This document shows, piece by piece, positions 7,358-16,426 of a stretch of 34,500 nucleotides of DNA (the first letter of the stretch is position 1; each line of letters opens with the position of its first letter). Both the position numbers and the translations under genes were made by a program. The notes under the pieces were generated by a model that was given only the letters and a program-made list of their open reading frames with translations, was not told where the DNA came from and did not search any database. The DNA comes from a virus. The stretch is from positions 1 through 34,500 of the IMG/VR virus record IMGVR_UViG_3300032116_000727; one strand, given 5' to 3'.

Positions 7358-8008
7358 TTATCTGATTTTACTCAGAAACTTTTGGAAAGCCAGAATCTTC
7401 GCTTCCTCTAAATTACGAGAAGAAGTTTTCTTAATAGTTGTTCTAACTTCCTCGATATGTTTTTCCACAAACTTTCCATCAACAAAAACCCAATCTTTAC
7501 TCTCCATAATACCACGCACAAATGCGTCTGGAGCAGATGGGTCTGCAACGATATCTGCTGCTGTTGACAGCATAAAATCGTCCTGAACAATTTGGACACC
7601 ATCAGATTCTTTTAGTGTACCAAGTGCTCTACTAGAAACACCAAGATTAGCACCACCATCTAATAAACCACGTGCAATGTTACCCATAGGTGTTTCAAGA
7701 ATTTTTGCTTTGCCTACATAGTTAGTACCTTCTTTACGAAGAGAAACTATTAAATGAGATACACGATCTAAATTAATAGATGGAGTGTCTGGATGACCTA
7801 ACTCACCGTAAGCACGATTACTATCTACTTGTTCTTTCATGTAACGTGCAACTTCTTTATCCATAACTGATTCTGGATACATACGTCCGTTACGATTTTT
7901 TAATTCTGATTGAAGAAAGATTCCTTCAATAAAATATTCTTTACCCTTACCTAATTTGCTTTCAACTACAAATTGAGTAGATTCTACAACTTCTCTGATT
8001 AGTTTCAT
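7358..8008 (-). CDS. gp21: Prohead core protein and protease gp21
   Basis: This 216-residue serine protease matures the prohead. The catalytic regions of the family are visible: His in GELGHPDTP (His72) and Ser in LGVSSRALG (Ser125 or 126), with the DRVSHLIV and SKLGKGKEYFIEGIFLQ segments around them. It degrades the scaffold and trims gp23 and other head proteins. An internal site fitting the protease rule, NLEE|AK at residues 199-204, lies near the C-terminus and could be an autocleavage site. The start codon overlaps the stop of the preceding gene as TAATG. Confidence 0.95.
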   Translation of the reverse strand: MKLIREVVESTQFVVESKLGKGKEYFIEGIFLQSELKNRNGRMYPESVMDKEVARYMKEQVDSNRAYGELGHPDTPSINLDRVSHLIVSLRKEGTNYVGKAKILETPMGNIARGLLDGGANLGVSSRALGTLKESDGVQIVQDDFMLSTAADIVADPSAPDAFVRGIMESKDWVFVDGKFVEKHIEEVRTTIKKTSSRNLEEAKILAFQKFLSKIR

Positions 8009-8436
8009 TATGCCCCTACCTGCGATTCGTTATCGTAAGCACCATAAGTAGCAGGTTCAACTTTAGTTGCCCATCCAGCTACTTTGCGTAACACTAAAAA
8101 CCCTGTAACATCTTTTGCAGCACCATTGGTGACAACTATGTCACTAGTGTTATCGTTAGTGATCGGAATACCCCAGGCATTTGCTTCCATATATGGAGCA
8201 TTTTCTGGAGCAGCTGCAATAACAATTTTGCTATTGCGATTAATTGTAACTTTAGAACCAAGTTCACCAGAAATACTCCACTTTACAATATTAACTGCTG
8301 GAGTGTCAGCATTTCTTGCCTGTGAAGATGCAGCTAAATTGGCAATAGTGATAGTACCAGACTCTGCTGCCGAAGAAGTAAAATGAATTACTGTTTCTTG
8401 GTTAGTATTCTTGACAGTAGTAAATGTCATTGGCAT
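8008..8436 (-). CDS. Putative head-associated structural protein (unassigned)
   Basis: This is a 142-residue, small-residue-rich, probably all-beta protein inserted between prohead core genes and the protease. Segments such as TVKNTNQETVIHFTSS, ITIANLAASSQA, VNIVKWSISGELGSKVTINRNSK and DIVVTNGAAKDVTGFLVL have the strand pattern of a small virion or decoration protein. No signal peptide or membrane segment is present. T4 has no obvious counterpart at this place. Its location within the head operon and the tight TAATG coupling to gp21 suggest that it is a head component, perhaps decorating the shell. I do not recognise a named family with confidence. Confidence 0.7.
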   Translation of the reverse strand: MPMTFTTVKNTNQETVIHFTSSAAESGTITIANLAASSQARNADTPAVNIVKWSISGELGSKVTINRNSKIVIAAAPENAPYMEANAWGIPITNDNTSDIVVTNGAAKDVTGFLVLRKVAGWATKVEPATYGAYDNESQVGA

Positions 8437-8439
8437 GTT

Positions 8440-8985
8440 TTATCTTCCTATTTTTTCTAATACATACATAAAATTTTCTTTAGATTCACGCATGTATTCA
8501 ACAACTTCTTTATGATTTTGTAATAGATTATTTAGCTGCTCTTGAGTTCTTATATCTATAGCGACAGTGCTATTATCTTTAAGAACATAATGTAATTTAT
8601 TTTCTACTAAACGATCTAATTTATTTAAAGAACGAATACGATGAACTACTGGATCTATACTAAAAATGGTAGAAGAAGCCAACTCGATATATGATTCTAC
8701 CAATGTATCTGTAATTTTAACTTTATGATATTCTTTTATAATACTAGCAACTAGTGTATCGGACATTTCTTCGTATAATTCTTTAGTTGCTTGTTCTTTT
8801 AATTTATTAGTTATATGATTAACTTTAATATTATTTCTGGCTTCTTCTAAACTTTCATATTGAGTTTCAACTCCATCTACTAAAATTTTGTTATGTTTAA
8901 TTTCAATAAGATGACCAAAAGATCTAATGCATTCATCTGCATCAGATCCTTTAATAATTTTAGTGTAATGTTTATAATCTAACAT
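8440..8985 (-). CDS. Uncharacterised head-operon protein (gp68 position)
   Basis: This is a 181-residue, mainly helical and charged protein. No nuclease, ATPase or membrane motif is visible. It lies between the gp67-like core protein and the putative head protein, so by position it could play the part of T4 gp68, a minor prohead core protein; sequence resemblance is not evident to me. It contains a possible gp21 cleavage site, SLEE|AR at residues 45-50. The gene is particularly AT-rich. Three bases separate it from the next gene and six from the previous one, so it is part of the same operon. Confidence 0.65.
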   Translation of the reverse strand: MLDYKHYTKIIKGSDADECIRSFGHLIEIKHNKILVDGVETQYESLEEARNNIKVNHITNKLKEQATKELYEEMSDTLVASIIKEYHKVKITDTLVESYIELASSTIFSIDPVVHRIRSLNKLDRLVENKLHYVLKDNSTVAIDIRTQEQLNNLLQNHKEVVEYMRESKENFMYVLEKIGR

Positions 8986-8991
8986 TAAATA

Positions 8992-9453
8992 TTATCTACC
9001 AACGATAGCCTTTTGTGCACCACCACGTCCAACATTGTAAGCACCACCAATCGCTGCTGGAGTTTGACGAATTGCACCGACAGTTTTAGCAACTCCGCCT
9101 ACAGCTTTACCTGCTAAACCAGCTGTACCTTTAACAACATCACCTGCAGCATCGGCTACTTTATTAACTACGCCAAATGCTTTGTTAATAATACCTTCTT
9201 CAAGTTCAACTTCGATTTCTTGATAGTTTGCTTTTTCTTCTTCAGATAAAGCATTGTATTCTTCTTCAGAAATATATGCGATTTCTTCAGCTACTGGCTC
9301 TGGTTGAGCAAACATATTTTTTGCAATATCGCCACGCAGTTGTTCTATTTTAGTAGATAATTTTTCAGCCATAGCATCAGAAAATGATTGCTCAGTTGCT
9401 AGAGCATCACCTGACTTAATAGCATTAATTAAATTTTGTACTGTTTCATTCAT
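8992..9453 (-). CDS. gp67: Prohead core protein, gp67-like
   Basis: This 153-residue protein directly follows the portal gene, as gp67 does in T4. The N-terminus (NETVQNLINAIKSGD, then FSDAMAEKLSTKIEQLRGDIAKNMF) resembles the core protein found at this place in marine T4-like phages. The middle is very acidic (residues 53-87), and the last 65 residues are Gly/Ala/Lys-rich and basic. LEE|GI at residues 84-88 fits the gp21 cleavage rule and would separate the acidic and basic halves, as expected for a core protein processed into internal peptides. The identity rests on position and composition more than on strong motifs. Confidence 0.75.
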   Translation of the reverse strand: MNETVQNLINAIKSGDALATEQSFSDAMAEKLSTKIEQLRGDIAKNMFAQPEPVAEEIAYISEEEYNALSEEEKANYQEIEVELEEGIINKAFGVVNKVADAAGDVVKGTAGLAGKAVGGVAKTVGAIRQTPAAIGGAYNVGRGGAQKAIVGR

Positions 9454-9465
9454 ATGAATCTCCTG

Positions 9466-11187
9466 TTAATTTGGCCAAGTACCAGTTTTTAATTTAGTGA
9501 CTTTACCTGTATCTCTTTGGTTATTATCACTAGGTTTTTTTGAATCTTGCTGATTATCGACTTCACTACTATCTTGATTTGCCTGAGCATCATTTCCTTG
9601 TTGAGCTGCTTGTTGTTCTGCTGCCTGTTGCTCTGGTGTAGGTAATGCATTCTGAGTCGCAAAATTTTGAGAGGCAGTTTGCACAGCACCTTGAATCATT
9701 CCATCTTGTTCTGCTTGTGATAATCTTAATTCTTTTTCTTGTTCAATTTGAGAATCTATTTCTTTAATTTGTGCATCATCTAATTGAAGAACATTTTTAC
9801 GAGCCCATTCCATTGAGTAATATTTACCAATGTATGGATCCAACAATTGTAACAATCCCATTCTTTGTTGTAAAATTTCAGAATCTTTTAGTTCGCTATA
9901 ATGATTGTCTTCAATATAATCATATTTTATCGCTTCAACTATATCATCCCATTCATCGGGTTTAATAATATTTTTAGCAATCAATTGTATTCTTAAAGAA
10001 TTTGAAAACAACATAGAAAATTTTCTACGAAGTCTTACAATAAATTTATTAAATTTAACCTCGTCACGAGAAATTTCTGTAGAACGTCCAATACTAAATC
10101 CCTGTTGCTGTTGCAAACGAGAAATAGGCACATTTAATGCATGATACAGTTTCTGTTGGAAATATTCTATGTCTTGAATTTCACCTAAATTCTGACCACC
10201 TGGAAGTGTAGTAATTTCAGTTCCTTTACCACCTTCACGACGTGGCATCCAGAAGTCTTCCATCATTGACAGGTGACGACGATCGTCACGTGTCTCACCA
10301 GTAGTTGCATCATAAACAATTTTATTACGAAACTTGTTCATGATATCAGAGACATACTGCTCTGCTTTTAACTTTGGTAAGTTACCAACATCAACGTAAA
10401 AGATTCTTCTTTCAGGTGCACGGCTAATACGATAGATGACTAATGAATCTTCAATCATCTTTAATTGATTTACTGGTTTAATAGCCTTATGTAAATAAGA
10501 CATTGCCATACCAGTATTTGAGTCTACGTAACCAGAAGGCACATAAACTACAGAATCTAATGCAAGTTTAACACCATGTGTTGTTTGCTCTGTAATACCT
10601 TTATCATTATACAAATAATATTCTTCAATTTCTTTAACAACTTCTACACCTTGTGGTGTTCTTTCTTTTTTAATATTTTTAATACGACGTATTTTTCTAG
10701 GGTCGATATATCTTAGTTCTACAATACCCTGTTTGACATTATTTTCGTCTATTAAAATTTGATAATATAATCTTCCGTCAATATACCAAGAACGAAAAAT
10801 CTCATGCGCTCTATTATTAAATTTAAGAATTTTTAATATAGTTTGAAACTCTTCTCTAATTTTAGTTTTTATAGAAGAAGAAACTTTAACATCATCTAAT
10901 ACAATTTCAACGGATTGTCGTTTCTCATCTGCTACAATAGCTTCATTAATAATATCTTCAATAGCACCATCACAATCACTATACTGAGAAACTTCACGAT
11001 AGCGACGAATTAAATCATTTTCATTTTTAATAATTCCTTCAAGATCCATGACCATACCATAATAACCACCAGCATTTACACCAGTGTTTACTACAGTAGC
11101 CCCAGTTTCTTGAGAACTTGGAGGAACTACGCTAGGAAGCGCAGTGTCCTCTTTTTTACGAGTTATCTCGAATCCAAAAATTTGCAT
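9466..11187 (-). CDS. gp20: Portal vertex protein gp20
   Basis: This 573-residue protein is the portal of T4-like phages (T4 gp20 is about 524 aa). It forms the dodecameric ring through which DNA is packaged and where the neck attaches. Diagnostic stretches are YSDCDGAIEDIINEAIV (about 65-85), RSWYIDGRLYYQ, ELRYIDPRKIRRI, RISRAPERRIFYVDVGNLPK (about 250-270), MEDFWMPRREGGKGTEI and LPGGQNLGE. The last 70 residues are a Gln/Asn/Asp-rich low-complexity tail, which accounts for the extra length. It follows gp19 after 25 bases. Confidence 0.96.
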   Translation of the reverse strand: MQIFGFEITRKKEDTALPSVVPPSSQETGATVVNTGVNAGGYYGMVMDLEGIIKNENDLIRRYREVSQYSDCDGAIEDIINEAIVADEKRQSVEIVLDDVKVSSSIKTKIREEFQTILKILKFNNRAHEIFRSWYIDGRLYYQILIDENNVKQGIVELRYIDPRKIRRIKNIKKERTPQGVEVVKEIEEYYLYNDKGITEQTTHGVKLALDSVVYVPSGYVDSNTGMAMSYLHKAIKPVNQLKMIEDSLVIYRISRAPERRIFYVDVGNLPKLKAEQYVSDIMNKFRNKIVYDATTGETRDDRRHLSMMEDFWMPRREGGKGTEITTLPGGQNLGEIQDIEYFQQKLYHALNVPISRLQQQQGFSIGRSTEISRDEVKFNKFIVRLRRKFSMLFSNSLRIQLIAKNIIKPDEWDDIVEAIKYDYIEDNHYSELKDSEILQQRMGLLQLLDPYIGKYYSMEWARKNVLQLDDAQIKEIDSQIEQEKELRLSQAEQDGMIQGAVQTASQNFATQNALPTPEQQAAEQQAAQQGNDAQANQDSSEVDNQQDSKKPSDNNQRDTGKVTKLKTGTWPN

Positions 11188-11212
11188 TATGTAAAACCTT
11201 CAGAAAATTATA

Positions 11213-11800
11213 TTATAATGGGAAAGAGCCAACTGGTGTGTCGATAGAAACATTGACACCGAATCCAGCAGCTGCCCCAGTGTTCGAAGTAAAGAAGTTG
11301 TATTGGAACTCTACATCAAACTGTTCGATAGCATTTTGTTGTTCGTAATCTAATCCTACAGCAGAAATTGCAGTTGGGAATGCATCCACAAATTTATATG
11401 ATTTAATAGTAGCACCATTACGATCTAATTGATGTACTTGTAAGTCTACTTGATAGTCAGTAGGATTGACACGACCATTAGTAGTATTATAGTTTTGAAT
11501 ACCAGATTGCCACTGTTCTAATGCATTACGAATACCGAATGTAGTATCGTTGTAAATTGTTACAGTCCATGGCTGGAATGTACGCTCGCCTGCAAAATTT
11601 ACTGGACGACCACGATATAACACAGGTAATGTTTCGATAGTAGAAGCAGGTAATTGTGCAGCTTTACATAAGAACTGTGCACGTTGTCCAGCCACTATAC
11701 CTAATGTGACATAAGACGGGAATGTTAATTCAACACGGAATTGATTAGGGCGTGCACCGCCACCAATCATCTGTGCCTTAAAATCAGCAATATTTGCCAT
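11213..11800 (-). CDS. gp19: Tail tube protein gp19
   Basis: This 195-residue protein is the major tail tube subunit by order (gp18-gp19-gp20) and sequence: NQFRVELTFPSYV, CKAAQLPASTIETLPVLYRGRPVNFAGERTF (about residues 45-78), WTVTIYNDT, and a closing IEQFDVEFQYNFF. It stacks in hexamers inside the sheath. T4 gp19 is 163 aa; the extra residues here are at the C-terminus (NTGAAAGFGVNVSID). AAAGGAG precedes the ATG, and a late-type GATAAATA lies 22 bases upstream. Confidence 0.94.
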   Translation of the reverse strand: MANIADFKAQMIGGGARPNQFRVELTFPSYVTLGIVAGQRAQFLCKAAQLPASTIETLPVLYRGRPVNFAGERTFQPWTVTIYNDTTFGIRNALEQWQSGIQNYNTTNGRVNPTDYQVDLQVHQLDRNGATIKSYKFVDAFPTAISAVGLDYEQQNAIEQFDVEFQYNFFTSNTGAAAGFGVNVSIDTPVGSFPL

Positions 11801-11822
11801 TTAAATCTCCTTTGTTCTTTCT

Positions 11823-11830
11823 TATTTATC
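11823..11830 (-). promoter_or_regulatory. Late-type promoter (GATAAATA) for gp19
   Basis: The minus strand reads GATAAATA in the 35-base gap between gp18 and gp19, 22 bases before the gp19 start. One base differs from TATAAATA at the first position, a substitution also reported for marine T4-like phages (NATAAATA). Confidence 0.65.
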
Positions 11831-11835
11831 CGTTA

Positions 11836-14022
11836 TTATGCACCGACTTCTGTAAAGTTAATAGAAGAACGAGCAGCAACAAAGTTAAGAGTGATAAAGT
11901 TGATAGAACGATTTGGTTTAACGAAGATGTCAGCGACAAACTCGTTACGATCAATCACTTCACCAGTGTTGTTGGACTCATCGCACTTAACAACGAAATC
12001 AGTAATACCACGACGACCTTGTACATCACGGAGGAATGGCTCTACTAAATTGCGGAACTGTGCACGAGTAAATGTATCGTTAAATTCGAACAATTGAAAT
12101 TTAGCAGCAGTTGCAATCGCTTTTTCCATAACAATGAATAGACGACGCACGTTGATACGATCAAAAGCAGATGGCTTTGCTAACATAGTTTTATCGCCAA
12201 AGAGAACAGTGCCTTCTCCTGGGAAAGAAACAACTGGGTTAATACCTGCTTTATACAATGTATCACGTTGTGTTTTGTTAGGATTAACAGCTAAACGAAC
12301 AGTGCCTTTAATCTGTCCACGATTTAAACCACCAGGAGAGAACCATGGATCATTTGTATAATCTGTACGTGCACATAAACCTGCAATATCAGCATTTAAT
12401 GCAACATAACGATACTTGTCGTTATAGCGATCGTACTGATATTTGTAGCCAGAATCCATAACACCGTAAGAAGTGCTCTTTCCTACTGCTGTCTTGTATG
12501 CTATAATTTTATTAATTTCTGTAGAAGTTGAACCAACAATAGCATCACCACTACTTACATCTTCTGGAGAAATAAATCCTACGCAGTCTAAACGTGACTC
12601 GCAAATATTGCTTAGAATATAATTTGCTACAGTAGCTGATGCTTTGCCAGCTAAAACTAAACTAATATCATATAATTCAGCGTTTGAGAATAATTCAAAT
12701 GCCGTTTGTTTTTCACCATCAGTTAAAGCGTAGTCATCTGTACCACCAGATAGACTTCTAGTAACTGCAGCAACTAATGTTTTAAATGCAGTAGCAGCTG
12801 CTGGTTGACCCCATGGTGTACCAGCATTTAAATTGGTTGGGTGATCCATCCACCAGATCCACTCAGAAGAAGTATTAATTACATTTTTGTAATAGTTATT
12901 AGTTCCATCTGGTTTTTTAGCATCAGTTGCTTTAGAAGCAAATGCAAATTTTTCTAGAATAGCATTTTGTGTTCCAGAAATAATACCATCTTCATCAATA
13001 ACAATAATGTGAACTTCATCATTAGAGCCACCAACACTAGCTGCATAAACAGAAGTTCCTGGTGCACCATCAAATTCGTCTTTATAAGTCCACGTTGCAT
13101 ATGTTGCGCTATCTGCCATAGAAACTTTTAAAGAGTTACCTAAAGTTCCTGGATATTTTGCAGCAAACTCACCAACAATAGCAGAGCCATTTGAGTATGT
13201 ATTTAAATATGTTTCACCATTATTAATTTTTAAACCGATAGTAGTAGTTACTGTCGATGTTGCAGCAGCATTAGTACCAGATGGAGGCGCAGCAATTGTT
13301 ATAGTTGGCGCTACAGAATAACCAGTACCAGCGTTAGTAATATTAATTGCAGTAACTGTCGAGGCAGAAAGAGTAACAGTTGTAATAGTAGCACCAGTTC
13401 CATCACCTGTGATAGTAACAGTTGGAGTTGTTTTGTAACCAGAACCAGCATTAGTAACTGTTATACTAGTGATTGCACCACCTGCAATAGTAGCAGTAGC
13501 AGTAGCTTGAACTCCACCAGCAGCTGGAGCAGAAATTGCAACAGTAGCAGTAGTATAACCAGACATAGTTCCGCCAATAACAATAGAACTAATTCCACCA
13601 CCAGAAATTACAGAAGTAGCAGTAGCTTGAACTCCGCCATCTAAATCAGGAGCAGAAATAGTAACAGCAGGAGCAGCAGCAGTAGAAATATATCCGCTGC
13701 CAGCAGCAGTAATATTAATCGCAGCAATACCACCTGTAGCTGCGGCAACCGCATTCAAGTGTCCAGCGTCTGCACGAACTAGTAAAAGATTATTTGTATA
13801 TGATAGGAAGTTCGCTGCTGTAAAAAAAGAATTAAAATTGGAATCGTTTGGTTTTCCAAAACGACGAACCAACTCGTTTTCAGAAGCAACAGTAGTTGGC
13901 TCTAAAACTGGACCCCATTGAAAAGCGCCAGCAAAAGCACCAATTGAACTTGATACAGCTGGAACGATAGAGGTGAAATCTTTTTCTACGACTGCAACGC
14001 CTGGAGATAATTGAAACGGCAT
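11836..14022 (-). CDS. gp18: Tail sheath protein gp18 with inserted beta-repeat domain
   Basis: This 728-residue contractile sheath subunit has a family N-terminus (PFQLSPGVAVVEKDFTSIVP) and C-terminus (GRRGITDFVVKCDESNNT, NRSINFITLNFVAARSSINF). The C-terminal core includes NRGQIKGTVRLAVNP and ALRR-like INVRRLFIVMEKAI. T4 gp18 is 659 aa. Between LLLVRADAG (about 80) and GEFAAKYPGTLGNSLKV (about 284) lies an insertion at residues 98-262. It is built from four repeats of about 40 residues, each with a (G/S)GY turn followed by PTVTI-like strands and a GG-ATAT segment. It probably projects from the outside of the sheath, where T4 gp18 has its variable protruding domains. AAGGAG precedes the ATG. 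Confidence 0.95.
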   Translation of the reverse strand: MPFQLSPGVAVVEKDFTSIVPAVSSSIGAFAGAFQWGPVLEPTTVASENELVRRFGKPNDSNFNSFFTAANFLSYTNNLLLVRADAGHLNAVAAATGGIAAINITAAGSGYISTAAAPAVTISAPDLDGGVQATATSVISGGGISSIVIGGTMSGYTTATVAISAPAAGGVQATATATIAGGAITSITVTNAGSGYKTTPTVTITGDGTGATITTVTLSASTVTAINITNAGTGYSVAPTITIAAPPSGTNAAATSTVTTTIGLKINNGETYLNTYSNGSAIVGEFAAKYPGTLGNSLKVSMADSATYATWTYKDEFDGAPGTSVYAASVGGSNDEVHIIVIDEDGIISGTQNAILEKFAFASKATDAKKPDGTNNYYKNVINTSSEWIWWMDHPTNLNAGTPWGQPAAATAFKTLVAAVTRSLSGGTDDYALTDGEKQTAFELFSNAELYDISLVLAGKASATVANYILSNICESRLDCVGFISPEDVSSGDAIVGSTSTEINKIIAYKTAVGKSTSYGVMDSGYKYQYDRYNDKYRYVALNADIAGLCARTDYTNDPWFSPGGLNRGQIKGTVRLAVNPNKTQRDTLYKAGINPVVSFPGEGTVLFGDKTMLAKPSAFDRINVRRLFIVMEKAIATAAKFQLFEFNDTFTRAQFRNLVEPFLRDVQGRRGITDFVVKCDESNNTGEVIDRNEFVADIFVKPNRSINFITLNFVAARSSINFTEVGA
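13237..13731 (-). repeat. Four GSGY-type repeats inserted in gp18
   Basis: Encoded repeat units begin at about residues 101, 144, 184 and 223. Each contains an I-x-(I/V)-T-x-A-G-S-G-Y-like turn, a P-x-(V/I)-T-I strand and a small-residue ATA stretch. Two related units occur in gp14. The copies have diverged too far for a recent slippage duplication. Confidence 0.8.
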
Positions 14023-14076
14023 TGTAATTCTCCTTGTTTAATAAGTTTAACTTTAGACAAAACTAATGTCTACTGT

Positions 14077-14084
14077 TTATTTAG
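14077..14084 (-). promoter_or_regulatory. Possible late promoter (CTAAATAA) for gp18
   Basis: The minus strand reads CTAAATAA within the 77-base gap between gp17 and gp18, about 55 bases before gp18. It differs from TATAAATA, but the gap has no better candidate and gp18 needs strong late expression. Confidence 0.45.
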
Positions 14085-14099
14085 TTTTTATACAATTTC

Positions 14100-15677
14100 T
14101 CAAAAGTTTAATGGGGGTTTTTCTGGTTTTCCATCTTCAAAAAACCCAAACGGGGTTAATTCTTCTTCGATCGCTTGCATTTGTTTTTTGTACATCGACT
14201 CTCTTAAATTAACATTATTTAAATCTTTAAAATAAGAATTTGAAGTTAACCACCCAAATAAAACTAGAGGCATAACTAAGTCATCGTGATATCCTTCATC
14301 GGCTTCATACGATCCTTTTTTCTCAATAAAAGTTGATATTTCAGAGATTGTATCAGCGTCGTTTATAATTAGTTTATTTTCCTCAACTAGTGCCTTAAAA
14401 TTATGGCACCCAATTCTTTTAATTTTTTTATCTGTATTTACACCTAACTGAGTTTTACCACCACCGAATCCACCAGAGACTGTTTGTCCCATGTTCATTC
14501 TTGTAACCATCAATATATTCTCATATTCTAACTCAGAATATAAAATATGAGCGACCTGTTCAGAGACATTTATCTCTAAAAGAACCCAAGCATTATTATA
14601 ATCTTTTCCAACTTTATAGATAACATTTGGGTATAGCAAAGGACTTATTTCATTATTTCTGTACTTCGCTACAATTCTATAAGGAACTTCAGTAATATCG
14701 ACTACTTGAAAAGCAGAATAGTCGCCTCCTACTCCTTTGGCTATATCTGCAACCAGACAATATGTATGACCAGATTGCGGTTGAACATATACGTCTAAAC
14801 CATCTTTTTGATATACAATAACATCTGGGCTCATTTTTGATATACAATCAGCTCTAACCAATGTTAAAGACGAACCTAAAAAATTACATAAAACTTCCTG
14901 TGTAAATTTTAGCTCACCTAAGGCTGCCTTTTGCTCAGCTGCCCATTCTTCAGTACGCCCAGGAATTTCCCAATATGGAATGAATAGTGGAACAAATCCA
15001 TTTCTTCCTTTTTCAGCGTCTGTCCAAAACTTCCAAAAATGATTATATCCTAGTGGCGTAGATGAAAGTAGAATTTTTGTAGTTTGTCCAGCAGAAATTG
15101 TAGGATAGACTGATGTGAAAAATTCTTCTGCCACATTATTTGGAATAATTGCAGCCTCATCGACATACAATAAGTTTACCGATTTACCACGAATACCTGA
15201 TTTTCCTGTGGCTGCAGTAAAAACTTTAGAACCATTTTCTAATTCTATATCACCTTTATTCCAAGTTAAAACTCCCTGTTGCATCCACTTGGGTAACATC
15301 TCATACATAATCTGATAACGATCTAAAACTTCTCGAGCAGCGTCTTTTTTGTTCGCTAGAATCGCTACATTTTTATTAGGTTGGAATACCGTATACCAAA
15401 GAATATAAGCTGCAGAAGTTGTAGTTTTACCCTGCTGTCGCCCTTCCATTAGAATAACACGACGATTATTATGAATAACATCTATCTTCTTTTTTTGGCA
15501 ATCATATAATTTAAATAATTGCAATCCGTGATCTAATGTAACAATATAACAATAGTTCTCAATAAAATATGTTGGGTCTTGAGAACATTTTAAATATTCT
15601 TTAATGTCATCGGGTGTAAACTCAACACTAACCCCAGCTGCTTTTAAGTTGGAGTTTGAATTATAAATTTCTGCCAT
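14100..15677 (-). CDS. gp17: Terminase large subunit gp17
   Basis: This is the DNA-packaging motor ATPase and headful nuclease, 525 residues (T4 gp17 is 610). Visible motifs are Walker A MEGRQQGKTTTS (about 77-88), Walker B LLYVDEAA (about 169-176), the coupling motif LLSSTP (about 203-208), and the RNase-H-fold nuclease metal site VADIAKGVGGDYSA (Asp311) with further acidic residues downstream, e.g. YHDDLV near residue 480. The N-terminus contains the YFIENYCYIVTLDHGL adenine-binding region typical of the family. It starts two bases after gp15 ends. The shorter length is due mainly to the termini; the catalytic motifs are all intact. Confidence 0.97.
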   Translation of the reverse strand: MAEIYNSNSNLKAAGVSVEFTPDDIKEYLKCSQDPTYFIENYCYIVTLDHGLQLFKLYDCQKKKIDVIHNNRRVILMEGRQQGKTTTSAAYILWYTVFQPNKNVAILANKKDAAREVLDRYQIMYEMLPKWMQQGVLTWNKGDIELENGSKVFTAATGKSGIRGKSVNLLYVDEAAIIPNNVAEEFFTSVYPTISAGQTTKILLSSTPLGYNHFWKFWTDAEKGRNGFVPLFIPYWEIPGRTEEWAAEQKAALGELKFTQEVLCNFLGSSLTLVRADCISKMSPDVIVYQKDGLDVYVQPQSGHTYCLVADIAKGVGGDYSAFQVVDITEVPYRIVAKYRNNEISPLLYPNVIYKVGKDYNNAWVLLEINVSEQVAHILYSELEYENILMVTRMNMGQTVSGGFGGGKTQLGVNTDKKIKRIGCHNFKALVEENKLIINDADTISEISTFIEKKGSYEADEGYHDDLVMPLVLFGWLTSNSYFKDLNNVNLRESMYKKQMQAIEEELTPFGFFEDGKPEKPPLNF

Positions 15678-15679
15678 AT

Positions 15680-16426
15680 TTAAAAATTATCTTCCCATGA
15701 CTCACTAGTAACAGTAGCGTTGGTTACATCTCCCTCTGCTGTAAAAATTCTATTTGGACTACTAAAATCTTCATTTTGACCGACGTTAGCGTTAACTGTA
15801 TCGATAACATTACGATTAGAAATTGGACCAAATAAATTAGTTTTCATTTGAAAATTTAATGTGTGAGTAACAAATCTTCGAGTTTGAAAATCTCCATCAT
15901 ATTCATCCATTACTGATACACTATTTAACACAACAGGCACATCTACTTTTAGATTCATGTCTGGAATTACATTAACAGTTAAAGTGTACTCTGGAGTAAA
16001 TGTAGGTAAAATTTGTTCAATAATTTGAAGACCATCTTCTTGTGTTTTAGTTAAAACGTAAAGAGATAAATCTATATTATAAGGAACAGGGCTATAAACA
16101 GTAGAAACTGCACCTGCTCCCTCACCACATTTAATTTGTTGCATACGATTTAATTTACGAGAATTATCATATGTATAAGCAATTATCTCAAATGACATTC
16201 TAGGCAAAGAAACATAAGTATGATTTTCTAAATTAGGATCTTGATCTAAGCGAACTAACCATTTTTCTTTTGGAGCATATGCCAAAGGAACTTGCAATCT
16301 TTGTGCAGTAGTTCCCGAGACTGAATCGCCTTCTTTTCTATCAATATAGATATCACTAAACAATCTCCCAAACGCAACTATAGATTTGCGAATTATTCCG
16401 TGATAGAAAACATTATTATTGAGCAT
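15680..16426 (-). CDS. gp15: Proximal tail sheath stabiliser gp15
   Basis: This 248-residue protein matches the T4 gp15 pattern: N-terminal NNNVFYHGIIRKSIVAFGRLFSDI, then RLQVPLAYAPKEKWLVRL, LPRMSFEIIAYTYD, IDLSLYVLTKTQEDGLQIIEQILPTF (about 118-145) and VSVMDEYDGDFQTRR. In T4, gp15 forms a hexamer at the top of the contractile tail and joins it to the neck. It is coupled to gp14 by a TAATG overlap and lies in the usual order before gp17. Confidence 0.93.
   Translation of the reverse strand: MLNNNVFYHGIIRKSIVAFGRLFSDIYIDRKEGDSVSGTTAQRLQVPLAYAPKEKWLVRLDQDPNLENHTYVSLPRMSFEIIAYTYDNSRKLNRMQQIKCGEGAGAVSTVYSPVPYNIDLSLYVLTKTQEDGLQIIEQILPTFTPEYTLTVNVIPDMNLKVDVPVVLNSVSVMDEYDGDFQTRRFVTHTLNFQMKTNLFGPISNRNVIDTVNANVGQNEDFSSPNRIFTAEGDVTNATVTSESWEDNF

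Noticed and set aside
14040-14075. TTGTCT upstream of gp18 as a third early promoter
   Set aside because: No TATAAT-like box follows at 17 bases, and a late-type element fits the gene better.
14059-14077. Inverted repeat TAGACA/TGTCTA upstream of gp18
   Set aside because: A 6-bp AT-rich stem with a 7-base loop and no T-run is too weak to call a terminator or operator.
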